Source of the DNA: Georgenia satyanarayanai
Lineage (GTDB): Bacteria; Actinomycetota; Actinomycetes; Actinomycetales; Actinomycetaceae
Direction: 5' to 3'
Assembly (NCBI RefSeq): GCF_900116375.1
Contig: NZ_UETB01000006.1
Location: 124,001-188,000 of the forward strand
Length of the DNA: 64,000 nucleotides
In this document: positions 1-7,361 of the stretch, in pieces
How the letters are laid out: each line of letters opens with the position of its first letter
How positions within the stretch are numbered: position 1 is the first letter of the stretch
The notes under the pieces: model-generated
Databases searched by the model: none
Seen by the model: only the letters and a program-made list of their open reading frames with translations
What the model was told of the DNA's origin: nothing
Made by a program: the position numbers and the translations under genes

Positions 1-263
1 TCCTGCAGCGCCGCGCCGCCGAGGGCAGGATCGACGCCGAGGGCGCCGCGGTGCTCGAGCGGCTCGCCAGCGACCTCGGCTCGGACTCCGCGCTGCGGGC
101 CGCCGTCGAGCAGCTGCGCGGGCACGACGTCCTCGAGGAGGCCCGTGAGCTGGCCCGCCAGTGGGCGCGTGACGCCGTCACCGAGCTCGCCCCCCTGCCC
201 GAGGGTGCGGTGAAGGAAGCGCTCAAGGACTTCGCCGGCCTCATGGTCGACCGCCTCGCCTAA
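1..263 (+). CDS. Polyprenyl (isoprenoid) diphosphate synthase, C-terminal fragment
   Basis: Only the last ~87 codons are in the window; the reading frame is open from base 3 to the TAA at 261-263. The visible part is an all-helical, acidic tail ending in AGLMVDRLA, which resembles the C-terminus of trans-isoprenyl diphosphate synthases (GrcC/heptaprenyl synthase type). The catalytic DDxxD motifs would lie upstream, outside the window. Context supports the call: in actinobacteria a grcC-type gene often lies just before htpX and near yajQ, as here. Such enzymes make the polyprenyl chain of menaquinone. The assignment rests mainly on gene order. Confidence 0.6.
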   Translation, partial: LQRRAAEGRIDAEGAAVLERLASDLGSDSALRAAVEQLRGHDVLEEARELARQWARDAVTELAPLPEGAVKEALKDFAGLMVDRLA

Positions 264-431
264 CCCCCACCCCCACTGTCGCAGCTGGTGCGCTGTCCGC
301 CGGAGGCGCCCGTTCTCCGGTCGCTCAGGTCACTGATCGCGAAGTTGGGGGGAGGGGCGGAGGGGTGTGTGCGGAGCGCTTAGACTGGACGGCGGATTTC
401 CCTGCCCGCACTCTCGACCAGACGAGGCCCT

Positions 432-1799
432 GTGACCAAGCCACTGCGCGTTGCGCTCATCGGCGCCGGCCCGGCCGGCATCTACGCCGCCGACATCCTG
501 TCCAAGGCCGGCCTCGAGGTCTCCATCGACCTCTACGAGCGCCTCCCCGCCCCCTTCGGCCTGGTCCGCTACGGCGTCGCCCCCGACCACCCGCGCATCA
601 AGCAGATCATCGTCGCGCTGCAGAAGATCCTCGGCCGCGGCGACATCCGGCTCATCGGCAACGTCGACGTCGGCACGGACGTCTCGATGGAGGAGCTGCG
701 GCGCCACTACGACGCCGTCATCATCTCCACCGGTGCCGACAAGGACGCCCCGCTGCCCGTCCCCGGCATCGACCTGCCCGGCAGCTACGGCGCCGCGGAC
801 TTCGTCTCCTGGTACGACGGCCACCCCGACGTCCCGCGCACGTGGCCGTTGGAGGCGCAGAGCGTCGCCGTCCTCGGCGTCGGCAACGTCGCGCTCGACG
901 TCGCCCGGATCCTCGCCAAGCACGTCGAGGACCTCATGCCCACCGAGGTCCCCGCGAACGTCGTCGAGGGCCTGCGCCAGAGCCCCGTCACCGACGTCCA
1001 CGTCTTCGGCCGCCGCGGTCCCGCCCAGGTGAAGTTCACCCCCCTCGAGCTGCGTGAGCTCGGCAAGGTCCCCGACGTCGACGTCATCGTCTACGAGGAG
1101 GACTTCGAGTTCGACGAGGGCTCCGAGGCCGCGATCCGCTCGACGAACCAGACCAAGCAGGTCGTCAAGACGCTCACGGACTGGACGCTGCGCGACCCGG
1201 AGGAGCTCACCGCCTCCCGGCGCATCCACCTCCACTTCCTCCACCGGCCGGTGGAGATCCTCGGCACCGACCGCGTCGAGGGCATCCGCACCGAGCGCAC
1301 CGAGCTCGTGGGGGACGGCACCGTGCGCGGCACCGGCACCTTCGTGGACACCCCGGTCCAGGCCGTCTACCGGGCGGTCGGGTACTTCAGCTCCGCGCTC
1401 GACGGCGTCGCCTTCGACGACGTCGCGGGCGTCGTCCCCAACGACGAGGGCCGCGTCCTGGACGAGGACGGCGAGATCGTCACCGGCCTGTACGCCACCG
1501 GCTGGATCAAGCGGGGGCCGGTCGGTCTCATCGGGTCGACGAAGTCCGACGCGCAGCAGACGATCGGCCACCTCGTCGCCGACGTCGAGTCCGGGCGCAT
1601 CGCGGCGGGCGCCGCGCCGGCCGAACCCGACGCGCTCATCGCCGCTCTCGAGGAGCGCGGCGTGCCGACCACCAGCTGGTCCGGCTGGGAACTCCTCGAC
1701 GCCTACGAGCGTTCCCTCGGTGAGGCCGAGGGGCGCGAGCGCGTCAAGGTCGTGCCCAGGGACGAGATGACCCGTGTGTCGCGGGGGGAGGAGAGCTGA
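432..1799 (+). CDS. fprA: FAD-dependent ferredoxin--NADP(+) reductase, FprA type
   Basis: A 455-aa flavoprotein of the adrenodoxin-reductase family that passes electrons between NADPH and ferredoxin or other small iron-sulfur carriers in the cytoplasm. The FAD Rossmann loop GAGPAG is at residues 11-16, the substrate-side motif PFGLVRYGVAPDH near 37-50, a second dinucleotide fold GVGNVALDVARIL near 148-160, and the C-terminal GWIKRGPVGLIGSTKSDA signature near 358-375. Length fits the family. The GTG at 432 is chosen because the product then starts directly before the FAD fold and GAGG lies 4 nt upstream. A TAGACT hexamer at 381-386 is a candidate -10 element. htpX follows after 2 nt, so the two are probably co-transcribed. 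Confidence 0.93.
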   Translation: MTKPLRVALIGAGPAGIYAADILSKAGLEVSIDLYERLPAPFGLVRYGVAPDHPRIKQIIVALQKILGRGDIRLIGNVDVGTDVSMEELRRHYDAVIISTGADKDAPLPVPGIDLPGSYGAADFVSWYDGHPDVPRTWPLEAQSVAVLGVGNVALDVARILAKHVEDLMPTEVPANVVEGLRQSPVTDVHVFGRRGPAQVKFTPLELRELGKVPDVDVIVYEEDFEFDEGSEAAIRSTNQTKQVVKTLTDWTLRDPEELTASRRIHLHFLHRPVEILGTDRVEGIRTERTELVGDGTVRGTGTFVDTPVQAVYRAVGYFSSALDGVAFDDVAGVVPNDEGRVLDEDGEIVTGLYATGWIKRGPVGLIGSTKSDAQQTIGHLVADVESGRIAAGAAPAEPDALIAALEERGVPTTSWSGWELLDAYERSLGEAEGRERVKVVPRDEMTRVSRGEES

Positions 1800-1801
1800 G
1801 C

Positions 1802-2674
1802 ATGGACGGCGGTCGACGGCACCTCAACGGGGTCAAGACCGCGGCGCTCTTCGGCGTCATGTGGGCCGTTCTCCTCGGGATCGGCGGCCTCGTCTCCAGC
1901 GGCACCGGCTCGGGCGCCTTCATCTGGGTCTTCGCCCTCATCGGCGTCGGCACGACGTTCTACAGCTACTGGAACTCCGACAAGCTGGCGATCCGCGCCA
2001 TGGGCGCCCGTCCCGTCTCCGAGGCGGAGGCGCCGGTCATGTACCGGATCGTCCGTGAGCTCTCGACGACGGCGCGCCAGCCCATGCCGCGGCTGTACGT
2101 CTCGCCCACCGTCCAGCCCAACGCCTTCGCCACCGGCCGCAACCCGCGCAACGCCGCGGTGTGCTGCACGGCCGGCATCCTGCAGATCCTCGACGCGCGC
2201 GAGCTGCGCGGGGTGCTGGGCCACGAGCTCATGCACGTGTACAACCGCGACATCCTCACCTCGTCGGTGGCCGCGGCCATCGCCGGCCTCATCACCTCCG
2301 CGGCACAGTTCCTCCTGTTCTTCGGGGGTGGGCGCGACCGTGGCGGCAACCCGCTGGCGATGATCGCGACGGCGCTGCTCGCCCCGATCGCCGCCTCGCT
2401 CATCCAGCTGGCGATCTCCCGCACCCGCGAGTTCGACGCCGACGAGGACGGCGCCCAGCTCACCGGCGACCCGATGGCCCTGGCCTCGGCCCTCGCCAAG
2501 CTCGAGCGCGGCACGGCGGCCGCCCCGCTGCGGCCCGAGCCGCGGCTCGAGGACGTCTCGCACATGATGATCGCCAACCCCTTCCGGGGCCGCGGCATGA
2601 CCAAGCTCTTCGCCACCCACCCCCCGATGGCCGAGCGGATCGCCCGGCTGGAGCGGATGGCCGGCTACCGCTGA
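1802..2674 (+). CDS. htpX: HtpX-type membrane zinc metalloprotease
   Basis: A 290-aa M48-family protease that removes damaged membrane proteins. The zinc motif HELMH is at residues 141-145 (His141, Glu142, His145), and the third ligand is probably Glu210 in REFDADEDGA. Two hydrophobic hairpins flank the catalytic core: about residues 14-55 at the N-terminus and 155-200 after the zinc motif. It has the usual length. GGAGGAG precedes the ATG, which follows the fprA stop by 2 nt. The order fprA-htpX next to a polyprenyl synthase matches other actinobacteria. Confidence 0.95.
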   Translation: MDGGRRHLNGVKTAALFGVMWAVLLGIGGLVSSGTGSGAFIWVFALIGVGTTFYSYWNSDKLAIRAMGARPVSEAEAPVMYRIVRELSTTARQPMPRLYVSPTVQPNAFATGRNPRNAAVCCTAGILQILDARELRGVLGHELMHVYNRDILTSSVAAAIAGLITSAAQFLLFFGGGRDRGGNPLAMIATALLAPIAASLIQLAISRTREFDADEDGAQLTGDPMALASALAKLERGTAAAPLRPEPRLEDVSHMMIANPFRGRGMTKLFATHPPMAERIARLERMAGYR

Positions 2675-2748
2675 GCGGCGGTCGTGGCGGCGCGCCCCCT
2701 GGCGCGCCGTCTGCCGCGCCCTCTCGCGCGACTGTGCGCCTCTCGCGC

Positions 2749-2780
2749 CACTGTGCGCCCGGTCGACCGGGCGCACAGTG
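2749..2780. terminator. 32-bp perfect palindrome between convergent htpX and yajQ
   Basis: The 32 bases read identically on both strands, centred on GGTCGACC. The outer decamer ACTGTGCGCC also occurs at 2731-2740, 19 bp before its copy at 2750-2759. There is no T-run on either side. The position between two converging genes suggests a bidirectional transcription terminator; a repeat-family element is the alternative. Confidence 0.55.
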
Positions 2781-2843
2781 GGCTCGACGGGCGCAGGGTG
2801 CGGCGGCGGTGTGCGCGCCGGGGGGAGGGGGCGCTGCGGGCGC

Positions 2844-3347
2844 TCAGCGGTAGTTGACGAACTGCAGGGCGGCGTCGATGTCGTCGGCGCCCTTGAGGAG
2901 CGCGATGACGTTCTGGAGGTCGTCGCGGTTCTTGGAGGAGACGCGCACCTCGTCGCCCTGGATCTGCGTCTTGACGCCCTTGGGGCCCTCGTCCCGGACG
3001 AGCTTGGTGATCTTCTTGGCGTTCTCCGAGCTCAGCCCCTCCTTGAGGGTGCCGACGAGGCGGTACTCCTTGCCGGAGGCCTGCGGCTCGTTCTCCCCGG
3101 TGTCCAGCGCCTTGAGCGACACCCCGCGGCGGATGAGCTTGCTCTGGAGGACGTCGAGCACCGCGAGGACCCGCTCCTCGGAGTTGGCCTTCATGAGGAT
3201 CGCGTCCTCGCCGCTCCACTCCACCGCGGCGCCCACGCCCTTGAAGTCGTAGCGCTGGGAGATCTCCTTGGCGGCCTGGTTGACGGCGTTGTCCACCTCC
3301 TGGCGGTCGATCTTGCTCACGACGTCGAAGGACGAGTCCGCTGCCAT
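2844..3347 (-). CDS. yajQ: YajQ-family nucleotide-binding protein (DUF520)
   Basis: A 167-aa cytoplasmic protein with the two-domain YajQ fold. It begins [20 protein letters not shown], and [13 protein letters not shown] and the C-terminal [14 protein letters not shown] are conserved. Relatives bind cyclic di-GMP or nucleic acids; the role in actinobacteria is not settled. The ATG at 3347 is chosen because the family start lines up there and AGGAGA precedes it; the frame stays open upstream but runs across the tRNA-Tyr gene. It converges on htpX across the palindrome at 2749-2780. Confidence 0.93.
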   Translation of the reverse strand: MAADSSFDVVSKIDRQEVDNAVNQAAKEISQRYDFKGVGAAVEWSGEDAILMKANSEERVLAVLDVLQSKLIRRGVSLKALDTGENEPQASGKEYRLVGTLKEGLSSENAKKITKLVRDEGPKGVKTQIQGDEVRVSSKNRDDLQNVIALLKGADDIDAALQFVNYR

Positions 3348-3391
3348 CGGTGGGTCTCCTTGGGTGCGAGGTGGATCACGCGGGCCGCTGG

Positions 3392-3421
3392 TTGGGAGCA
3401 CCCGCTCCGGCTTGGTATTGT
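3392..3421 (+). promoter_or_regulatory. Promoter of tRNA-Tyr
   Basis: TTGGGA (3392-3397), an 18-bp spacer and TATTGT (3416-3421) lie 24 bp before the tRNA. This is a sequence match only. Confidence 0.55.
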
Positions 3422-3445
3422 TCCACTCGGTCCTGCACGGACCAA

Positions 3446-3527
3446 GGCGGGTTGCCCGAGCGGCCAAAGGGAGCTGACTGTAAATCAGCCGCGGAATGCT
3501 TCGCAGGTTCGAATCCTGCACCCGCCA
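3446..3527 (+). tRNA. tRNA-Tyr (anticodon GTA)
   Basis: A class II tRNA with a long variable arm. The acceptor GGCGGGT pairs with ACCCGCC, and the anticodon loop CTGTAAA carries GTA. The T-arm GCAGGTTCGAATCCTGC is intact. The discriminator is A, and CCA is not encoded. Confidence 0.97.
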
Positions 3528-3616
3528 CGTGAGACGGCCCGGATCCGGTGGATCCGGGCCGTCGTCGTCGGTCGCGACGGTCGGTCGGTGACGTGAGGCA
3601 GGCCACGCCTCACGGA

Positions 3617-3646
3617 TTTCGCCGAGCCGCCCCGAGCATGTACGGT
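3617..3646 (+). promoter_or_regulatory. Promoter of tRNA-Thr
   Basis: TTTCGC (3617-3622), an 18-bp spacer and TACGGT (3641-3646) lie 10 bp before the tRNA-Thr acceptor. The -35 is weak. Confidence 0.4.
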
Positions 3647-3656
3647 TGTCAGCGCC

Positions 3657-3729
3657 GCCCCGATAGCTCAGTCGGCAGAGCGTCTCCATGGTAAGGAGAA
3701 GGTCAAGGGTTCGATTCCCTTTCGGGGCT
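3657..3729 (+). tRNA. tRNA-Thr (anticodon GGT)
   Basis: A 73-nt cloverleaf. The acceptor GCCCCGA pairs with TCGGGGC, the anticodon loop CATGGTAA gives GGT, and the T-arm contains GGTTCGATTCC. CCA is not encoded. Confidence 0.97.
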
Positions 3730-3733
3730 CCGA

Positions 3734-3763
3734 TCGACGTCCACGTCGTGCGTCACGTAACAT
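3734..3763 (+). promoter_or_regulatory. Promoter of tRNA-Met/rpmG
   Basis: TCGACG (3734-3739), an 18-bp spacer and TAACAT (3758-3763) lie 27 bp before tRNA-Met. rpmG probably reads from the same promoter, as no terminator separates them. Confidence 0.45.
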
Positions 3764-3790
3764 GGCGTGCCGGCCATGGTCGACGATCAT

Positions 3791-3864
3791 GGCGGGGTAG
3801 CTCAGGTGGTTAGAGCACACGGCTCATAATCGTGGTGTCGCGGGTTCGAGTCCCGCCCCCGCTA
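3791..3864 (+). tRNA. tRNA-Met (elongator, anticodon CAT)
   Basis: A 74-nt cloverleaf with acceptor GGCGGGG/CCCCGCT (one G-T pair) and anticodon CAT in GGCTCATAATC. The first base pair is G-T; the initiator tRNA would instead show a C-A mismatch and three G-C pairs in the anticodon stem. It lies 52 nt before rpmG. Confidence 0.93.
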
Positions 3865-3916
3865 CTGAACGACACGGCTCCGGGGCCCCGGAGCCCCGAT
3901 GAACGCGAGGAATACC

Positions 3917-4087
3917 GTGGCCAGCAAGTCCAGCGACGTCCGTCCGAAGATCACCCTCGCCTGCGAGGAGTGCAAGGAGCGGAACTACATCACCAACAAG
4001 AACCGGCGGAACAACCCCGACCGGCTCGAGGTGAAGAAGTACTGCCCGCGCGACAACCGCCACACGATCCACCGCGAGACCCGCTGA
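3917..4087 (+). CDS. rpmG: 50S ribosomal protein L33
   Basis: A 56-aa zinc-ribbon-type L33 beginning [15 protein letters not shown]. The first zinc pair is present (Cys16, Cys19). In the second pair only Cys43 remains: the CPxC of zinc-binding L33 reads CPRD, with Asp46 in place of the fourth cysteine. GAGGAA 6 nt upstream of the GTG at 3917 sets the start; an ATG 18 nt earlier lacks such a site. The order rpmG-hadA-hadB before the secE region is also seen in mycobacteria. Confidence 0.94.
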   Translation: MASKSSDVRPKITLACEECKERNYITNKNRRNNPDRLEVKKYCPRDNRHTIHRETR

Positions 4088-4093
4088 CCGGTC

Positions 4094-4099
4094 TACGCT
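4094..4099 (+). promoter_or_regulatory. -10 element of a leaderless hadA-like transcript
   Basis: TACGCT is followed by exactly 6 nt and then the GTG start at 4106. No Shine-Dalgarno site fits in that gap. This is the typical arrangement of leaderless actinobacterial mRNAs, where transcription starts at the start codon. Confidence 0.55.
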
Positions 4100-4105
4100 G
4101 ACCGC

Positions 4106-4579
4106 GTGAACGACAGCCCCGGCCGCCCCACCAGCGTCAACCTGACGCTCGTGGGGCGTTCGTACGCCCCCAGCGAGACCTACCGCGTCTCCGCCGCGAA
4201 GATCGCCGAGATGGCCGCGGCCACCGGTGCCACTCACCCCGTGCACACCGACCCTGCCGCCGCCCGCGAGCTCGGCTACGACGACGTCGTCGCGCCGCCC
4301 ACCTTCGCCGTCGTCCTCGCCCAGCGCGCGGAGCAGGCCTACGTCGCCGACCCCGAGTCGGGGATCGACTTCTCCCGCGTCGTGCACGCCGAGGAGCGCT
4401 TCACCCACCACCGCCCGATCGTCGCCGGCGACGCCCTGCGCACGACCGTCCACGTCGACTCGATCACCGAGCGCGCCGGTATCGCCATGGTGAGCACCCG
4501 GGCCGAGATCGCCGACGGCGCCGGAGCGCCTGTCGCGACGGTCCGCTCGACGCTCGCCGTGCGCGGGGAGGGACGTTGA
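4106..4579 (+). CDS. MaoC-like (3R)-hydroxyacyl dehydratase subunit A (UPF0336 type)
   Basis: A 157-aa protein with an N-terminal MaoC/FAS1-type hot-dog fold. It matches the HadA/HadC side of the heterodimeric (3R)-hydroxyacyl-ACP dehydratases: ATGATHPVHTDPAAARELGYDDVVAPPTF at about 38-66 is the family signature, and VHAEERFTHHRPIVAGD follows near 95-111. The catalytic Asp/His pair is expected on the partner subunit encoded next. Stop and next start overlap (TGATG). Mycobacterial HadAB work in mycolate synthesis; this window gives no sign of mycolates, so a general fatty-acid or polyketide hydratase role is more likely. Confidence 0.87.
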   Translation: MNDSPGRPTSVNLTLVGRSYAPSETYRVSAAKIAEMAAATGATHPVHTDPAAARELGYDDVVAPPTFAVVLAQRAEQAYVADPESGIDFSRVVHAEERFTHHRPIVAGDALRTTVHVDSITERAGIAMVSTRAEIADGAGAPVATVRSTLAVRGEGR

Positions 4580-4995
4580 TGGACCTGTCCACCCTCGCCG
4601 TCGGCGACGAGCTGTTCACCCGCACCTACGCCGTCGACCGCGCGCTCCTCGTCCGCTACGCCGGTGCCTCCGGGGACTTCAACCCGATCCACTACAACGA
4701 GCGCGTCGCCCGGGAGGTCGGCCTCGACGGCGTCATCGCCCACGGGATGGCGACGATGGGCCTGGCCGCGGCGGCCGTCGCCGACTGGGCCGGCGACCCC
4801 GGCGCCGTCGTCGACTACGGGGCGCGCTTCACCCGCCCGATCGTCGTGCCCGACCCCGGTGAGGTCGAGCTCGAGGTGACCGGGAAGGTCGGGGCCCTGG
4901 ACGCCGCGGCCGGCACCGTGCGCGTCGACCTCACGGCGCGCGCCGCGGGCGTCACGGTGCTCGCCAAGGCCCAGGCAGTGGTCCGGCCCAGGTGA
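4579..4995 (+). CDS. MaoC-like (3R)-hydroxyacyl dehydratase subunit B
   Basis: A 138-aa hot-dog protein with the catalytic hydratase-2 motif: YAGASGDFNPIHYNERVAREVG at about 29-50 contains the Asp and His of the D-x4-H pair, followed by GVIAHGMATMG. It resembles HadB. The ATG at 4579 overlaps the previous stop by one base; a TTG directly upstream in frame is less likely. It should form a heterodimer with the product of the preceding gene. The last codons overlap the MFS gene (GTGA). Confidence 0.88.
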   Translation: MDLSTLAVGDELFTRTYAVDRALLVRYAGASGDFNPIHYNERVAREVGLDGVIAHGMATMGLAAAAVADWAGDPGAVVDYGARFTRPIVVPDPGEVELEVTGKVGALDAAAGTVRVDLTARAAGVTVLAKAQAVVRPR

Positions 4996-6209
4996 GCGCC
5001 ACCGTCTCGCCCGCCGGCCGGCGGGCGACCGGTGCGGTGCTCGGCGTCTTCGCCCTCAACGGCTTCCTCTTCGCCAGCTGGGTCTCGCGCCTGCCCGCCG
5101 TCCGGGACGCGCTCGAGCTCAGCCCCGGCCAGATGGGCGCGCTCCTCCTCGTCGGCTCGGTCGGCTCGCTGCTGGCCCTGCCCGTGGGCGGAGCGGTCGC
5201 CCAGCGCGCCGGTGCCGCACTGACCGTCCGTGGCGGGGTGGTGGTCGCGGTCGCGGGCTTCGCCGTCGTCGCTGCCGGACTGCTCTCGAGTGCCGTCCCG
5301 CTGCTGGCCGTCGGTCTGCTCGTCGCGCAGATGGGGATCGCCGCCTGGGACGTCGCGATGAACCTCGAGGGCGGTCTCGTCGAGCACGAGATCGACCGGG
5401 AGATCATGCCGCGCTTCCACGCGGGCTTCTCCCTCGGCACCGTGGCGGGGGCCGTCCTGGGGGCGGCCGCGGCGCTCCTCGGGGTGCCCGTGATCGCGCA
5501 CCTTGCGGTCGTGGCCGCCGCCGTCGCCGTCGGTGGCGTGGCCGCCAGCCGCGGCTTCCTGCCCTTCACACCCGCGCCCCTCGAGACGGGGCGACGCCGG
5601 CGCCTCGCCGCCGCGCTCGGCGGCTGGCGCGAGCCGCGAACGATCCTCGTCGGCGTCATGGTCCTCGCCTTCGCGCTCACCGAGGGTGCCGCCAACGACT
5701 GGCTCGCCCTCGGCGTGGTCGACGGCTTCGGCACGTCCGACGCCGTCGGGGCCCTCGGTTTCGGCGTCTTCGTCACGGCGATGACCGTCATGCGGCTGGC
5801 GGGGGAGCGGCTGCTCGCCCGCTTCGGACGCGTGGCGGTGCTGCGCGGCACGACCGTCCTCGCCCTCGTCGGCCTCCTTCTCTTCGCCCTCTCCCCGGTG
5901 CTGTGGCTCGCGCTCCTCGGTGGCGCGCTGTGGGGCCTGGGCGCGGCGCTCGGCTTCCCGGCGGGCATGAGCGCGGCCGGCGACGACCCGCTGCGGGCGG
6001 CCACCCGCGTCTCGGTCGTCGCCTCGATCGGCTACACGGCCTTCCTGTGCGGCCCACCGCTTCTCGGTCTGCTCGCCGAGCACGTCGGCTACCGGCGGGC
6101 CATGCTCGCGATCGCCGTGCCGCTCGCCGTCGCCTTCCTCGTCAGCCGCGCCGCCCGTCCGCTCGCGCAGGACGGCGCGCTGGACGCGCCGGCGCCCGGC
6201 CGCGCTTAG
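4992..6209 (+). CDS. MFS transporter, YbjJ-like
   Basis: A 405-aa inner-membrane protein with about 12 hydrophobic segments. The first (NGFLFASWVSRLPAVRDAL) and the loop AAWDVAMNLEGGLVEHEIDRE, followed by MPRFHAGFSLGTVAGA, match the YbjJ group of major-facilitator proteins. Their substrates are unknown; drug or sugar export are the usual suggestions. The GTG at 4992 overlaps the hadB-like stop, so it is translated in the same operon. Confidence 0.85.
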   Translation: MSATVSPAGRRATGAVLGVFALNGFLFASWVSRLPAVRDALELSPGQMGALLLVGSVGSLLALPVGGAVAQRAGAALTVRGGVVVAVAGFAVVAAGLLSSAVPLLAVGLLVAQMGIAAWDVAMNLEGGLVEHEIDREIMPRFHAGFSLGTVAGAVLGAAAALLGVPVIAHLAVVAAAVAVGGVAASRGFLPFTPAPLETGRRRRLAAALGGWREPRTILVGVMVLAFALTEGAANDWLALGVVDGFGTSDAVGALGFGVFVTAMTVMRLAGERLLARFGRVAVLRGTTVLALVGLLLFALSPVLWLALLGGALWGLGAALGFPAGMSAAGDDPLRAATRVSVVASIGYTAFLCGPPLLGLLAEHVGYRRAMLAIAVPLAVAFLVSRAARPLAQDGALDAPAPGRA

Positions 6210-6212
6210 ATT
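6207..6212 (+). promoter_or_regulatory. -10 element of a leaderless murB transcript
   Basis: TAGATT ends 6 nt before the GTG start at 6219, the same spacing as at hadA. It overlaps the stop codon region of the MFS gene. A leaderless mRNA is inferred. Confidence 0.6.
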
Positions 6213-6218
6213 GGTCCG

Positions 6219-7361
6219 GTGAGCACCGAGCAGCCCCTGGCCGGGCCGCCCACCCTGGGTGAGCTGACGACCTTCCGTGTCGGTGGGCCGGTGGCCCGCC
6301 TCGTCGAGGCGACCTCGGAGGCCGACCTCGTCGACACCGTGCGCGAGGCCGACGAGCGGGGCCGTGCGCTCCTCGTGCTCGGCGGAGGTTCCAACCTCCT
6401 CGCCTCCGACGACGGCTTCGACGGCGTCGTCGTGCGTGACGCCCGGCGCGGCATCCGCACCGAGTCGCAGTACGCGTGCGCGGGCGTCTCGATCACCGTG
6501 CCGGCCGGGCACCCGTGGGACGACGTCGTGGCCACCGCGGTCGCCGAGGGCTGGCGCGGCGTGGAGGCCCTGTCCGGCATCCCCGGCTCGACCGGCGCCA
6601 CCCCCGTCCAGAACGTCGGCGCCTACGGCCAGGAGGTCGCCGAGACCCTCGAGACGGTGCGCGTCTACGACCGGCTCGAGCGGCGCACCCGCACGCTCGT
6701 GGTGAGCGAGCTGGGACTGGGCTACCGCACGAGCGTGCTCAAGCGCTCCCTCACCGACACCCGGGCGGGCGGCGGACGCACCTGGGGCCCTACCGGGCGG
6801 TACGTCGTCCTCGAGGTCGGCTTCCAGCTCGCGCTCGGCTCCACCTCGGCGCCCGTGCGGTACGCCGAGCTCGCGCGCGCGCTCGACGTCGAGATCGGCG
6901 CCCGGGCGCCGGCCGCCGAGGTGCGGCGGGCCGTGCTCGAGCTGCGCCGCGGCAAGGGCATGGTCCTCGACGACGCCGACCCCGACTCGTGGTCGGCCGG
7001 CTCCTTCTTCACCAACCCGGTGCTCACCGTGGAGCAGGCCGACGCGCTGCTGCCGCCGGACGCCCCGCGGTTCCCGGTGGAGGACCGCTCCCGGCCGGTG
7101 TTCGGCGCCACCCCGCCCGCCGTCCCGGGCCTGGTCAAGACCTCCGCCGCCTGGCTCATCTCCCGCGCCGGCGTCGAGCGCGGCCAGGGCGACCCGCGGC
7201 GCGCCGCTGTCTCGGGCAAGCACGTCCTGGCCCTGACCAACCGCGGGGAGGCGAGCGCCGCCGACGTCGTCGAGCTCGCCCGCACGGTGCGCGACGCCGT
7301 CCGCGCGCGCTTCGGCGTCGACCTCGTCCCCGAGCCCGTCCTGCTCGGCGTGTCGCTCTAG
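6219..7361 (+). CDS. murB: UDP-N-acetylenolpyruvoylglucosamine reductase
   Basis: A 380-aa cytoplasmic FAD enzyme that reduces UDP-GlcNAc-enolpyruvate to UDP-MurNAc in peptidoglycan synthesis. The FAD-binding motif LGGGSNLLASDDGFDGVVV is near 53-71. SGIPGSTGATPVQNVGAYGQE near 119-139 is the family signature. The proton-donating serine is in SAGSFFTNP, and the C-terminal catalytic Glu is probably in VPEPVLLGV. The length is typical of actinobacterial MurB. It ends in a CTAG shared with the stop codon of the convergent adenosine deaminase gene. Confidence 0.97.
   Translation: MSTEQPLAGPPTLGELTTFRVGGPVARLVEATSEADLVDTVREADERGRALLVLGGGSNLLASDDGFDGVVVRDARRGIRTESQYACAGVSITVPAGHPWDDVVATAVAEGWRGVEALSGIPGSTGATPVQNVGAYGQEVAETLETVRVYDRLERRTRTLVVSELGLGYRTSVLKRSLTDTRAGGGRTWGPTGRYVVLEVGFQLALGSTSAPVRYAELARALDVEIGARAPAAEVRRAVLELRRGKGMVLDDADPDSWSAGSFFTNPVLTVEQADALLPPDAPRFPVEDRSRPVFGATPPAVPGLVKTSAAWLISRAGVERGQGDPRRAAVSGKHVLALTNRGEASAADVVELARTVRDAVRARFGVDLVPEPVLLGVSL

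Noticed and set aside
330-1571. 413-codon frame antisense to fprA.
   Set aside because: A compositional shadow; the + strand encodes a full FAD enzyme.
3446-3864. tRNA genes as phage or island attachment sites.
   Set aside because: There is no integrase gene and no duplicated tRNA 3' end in the window.
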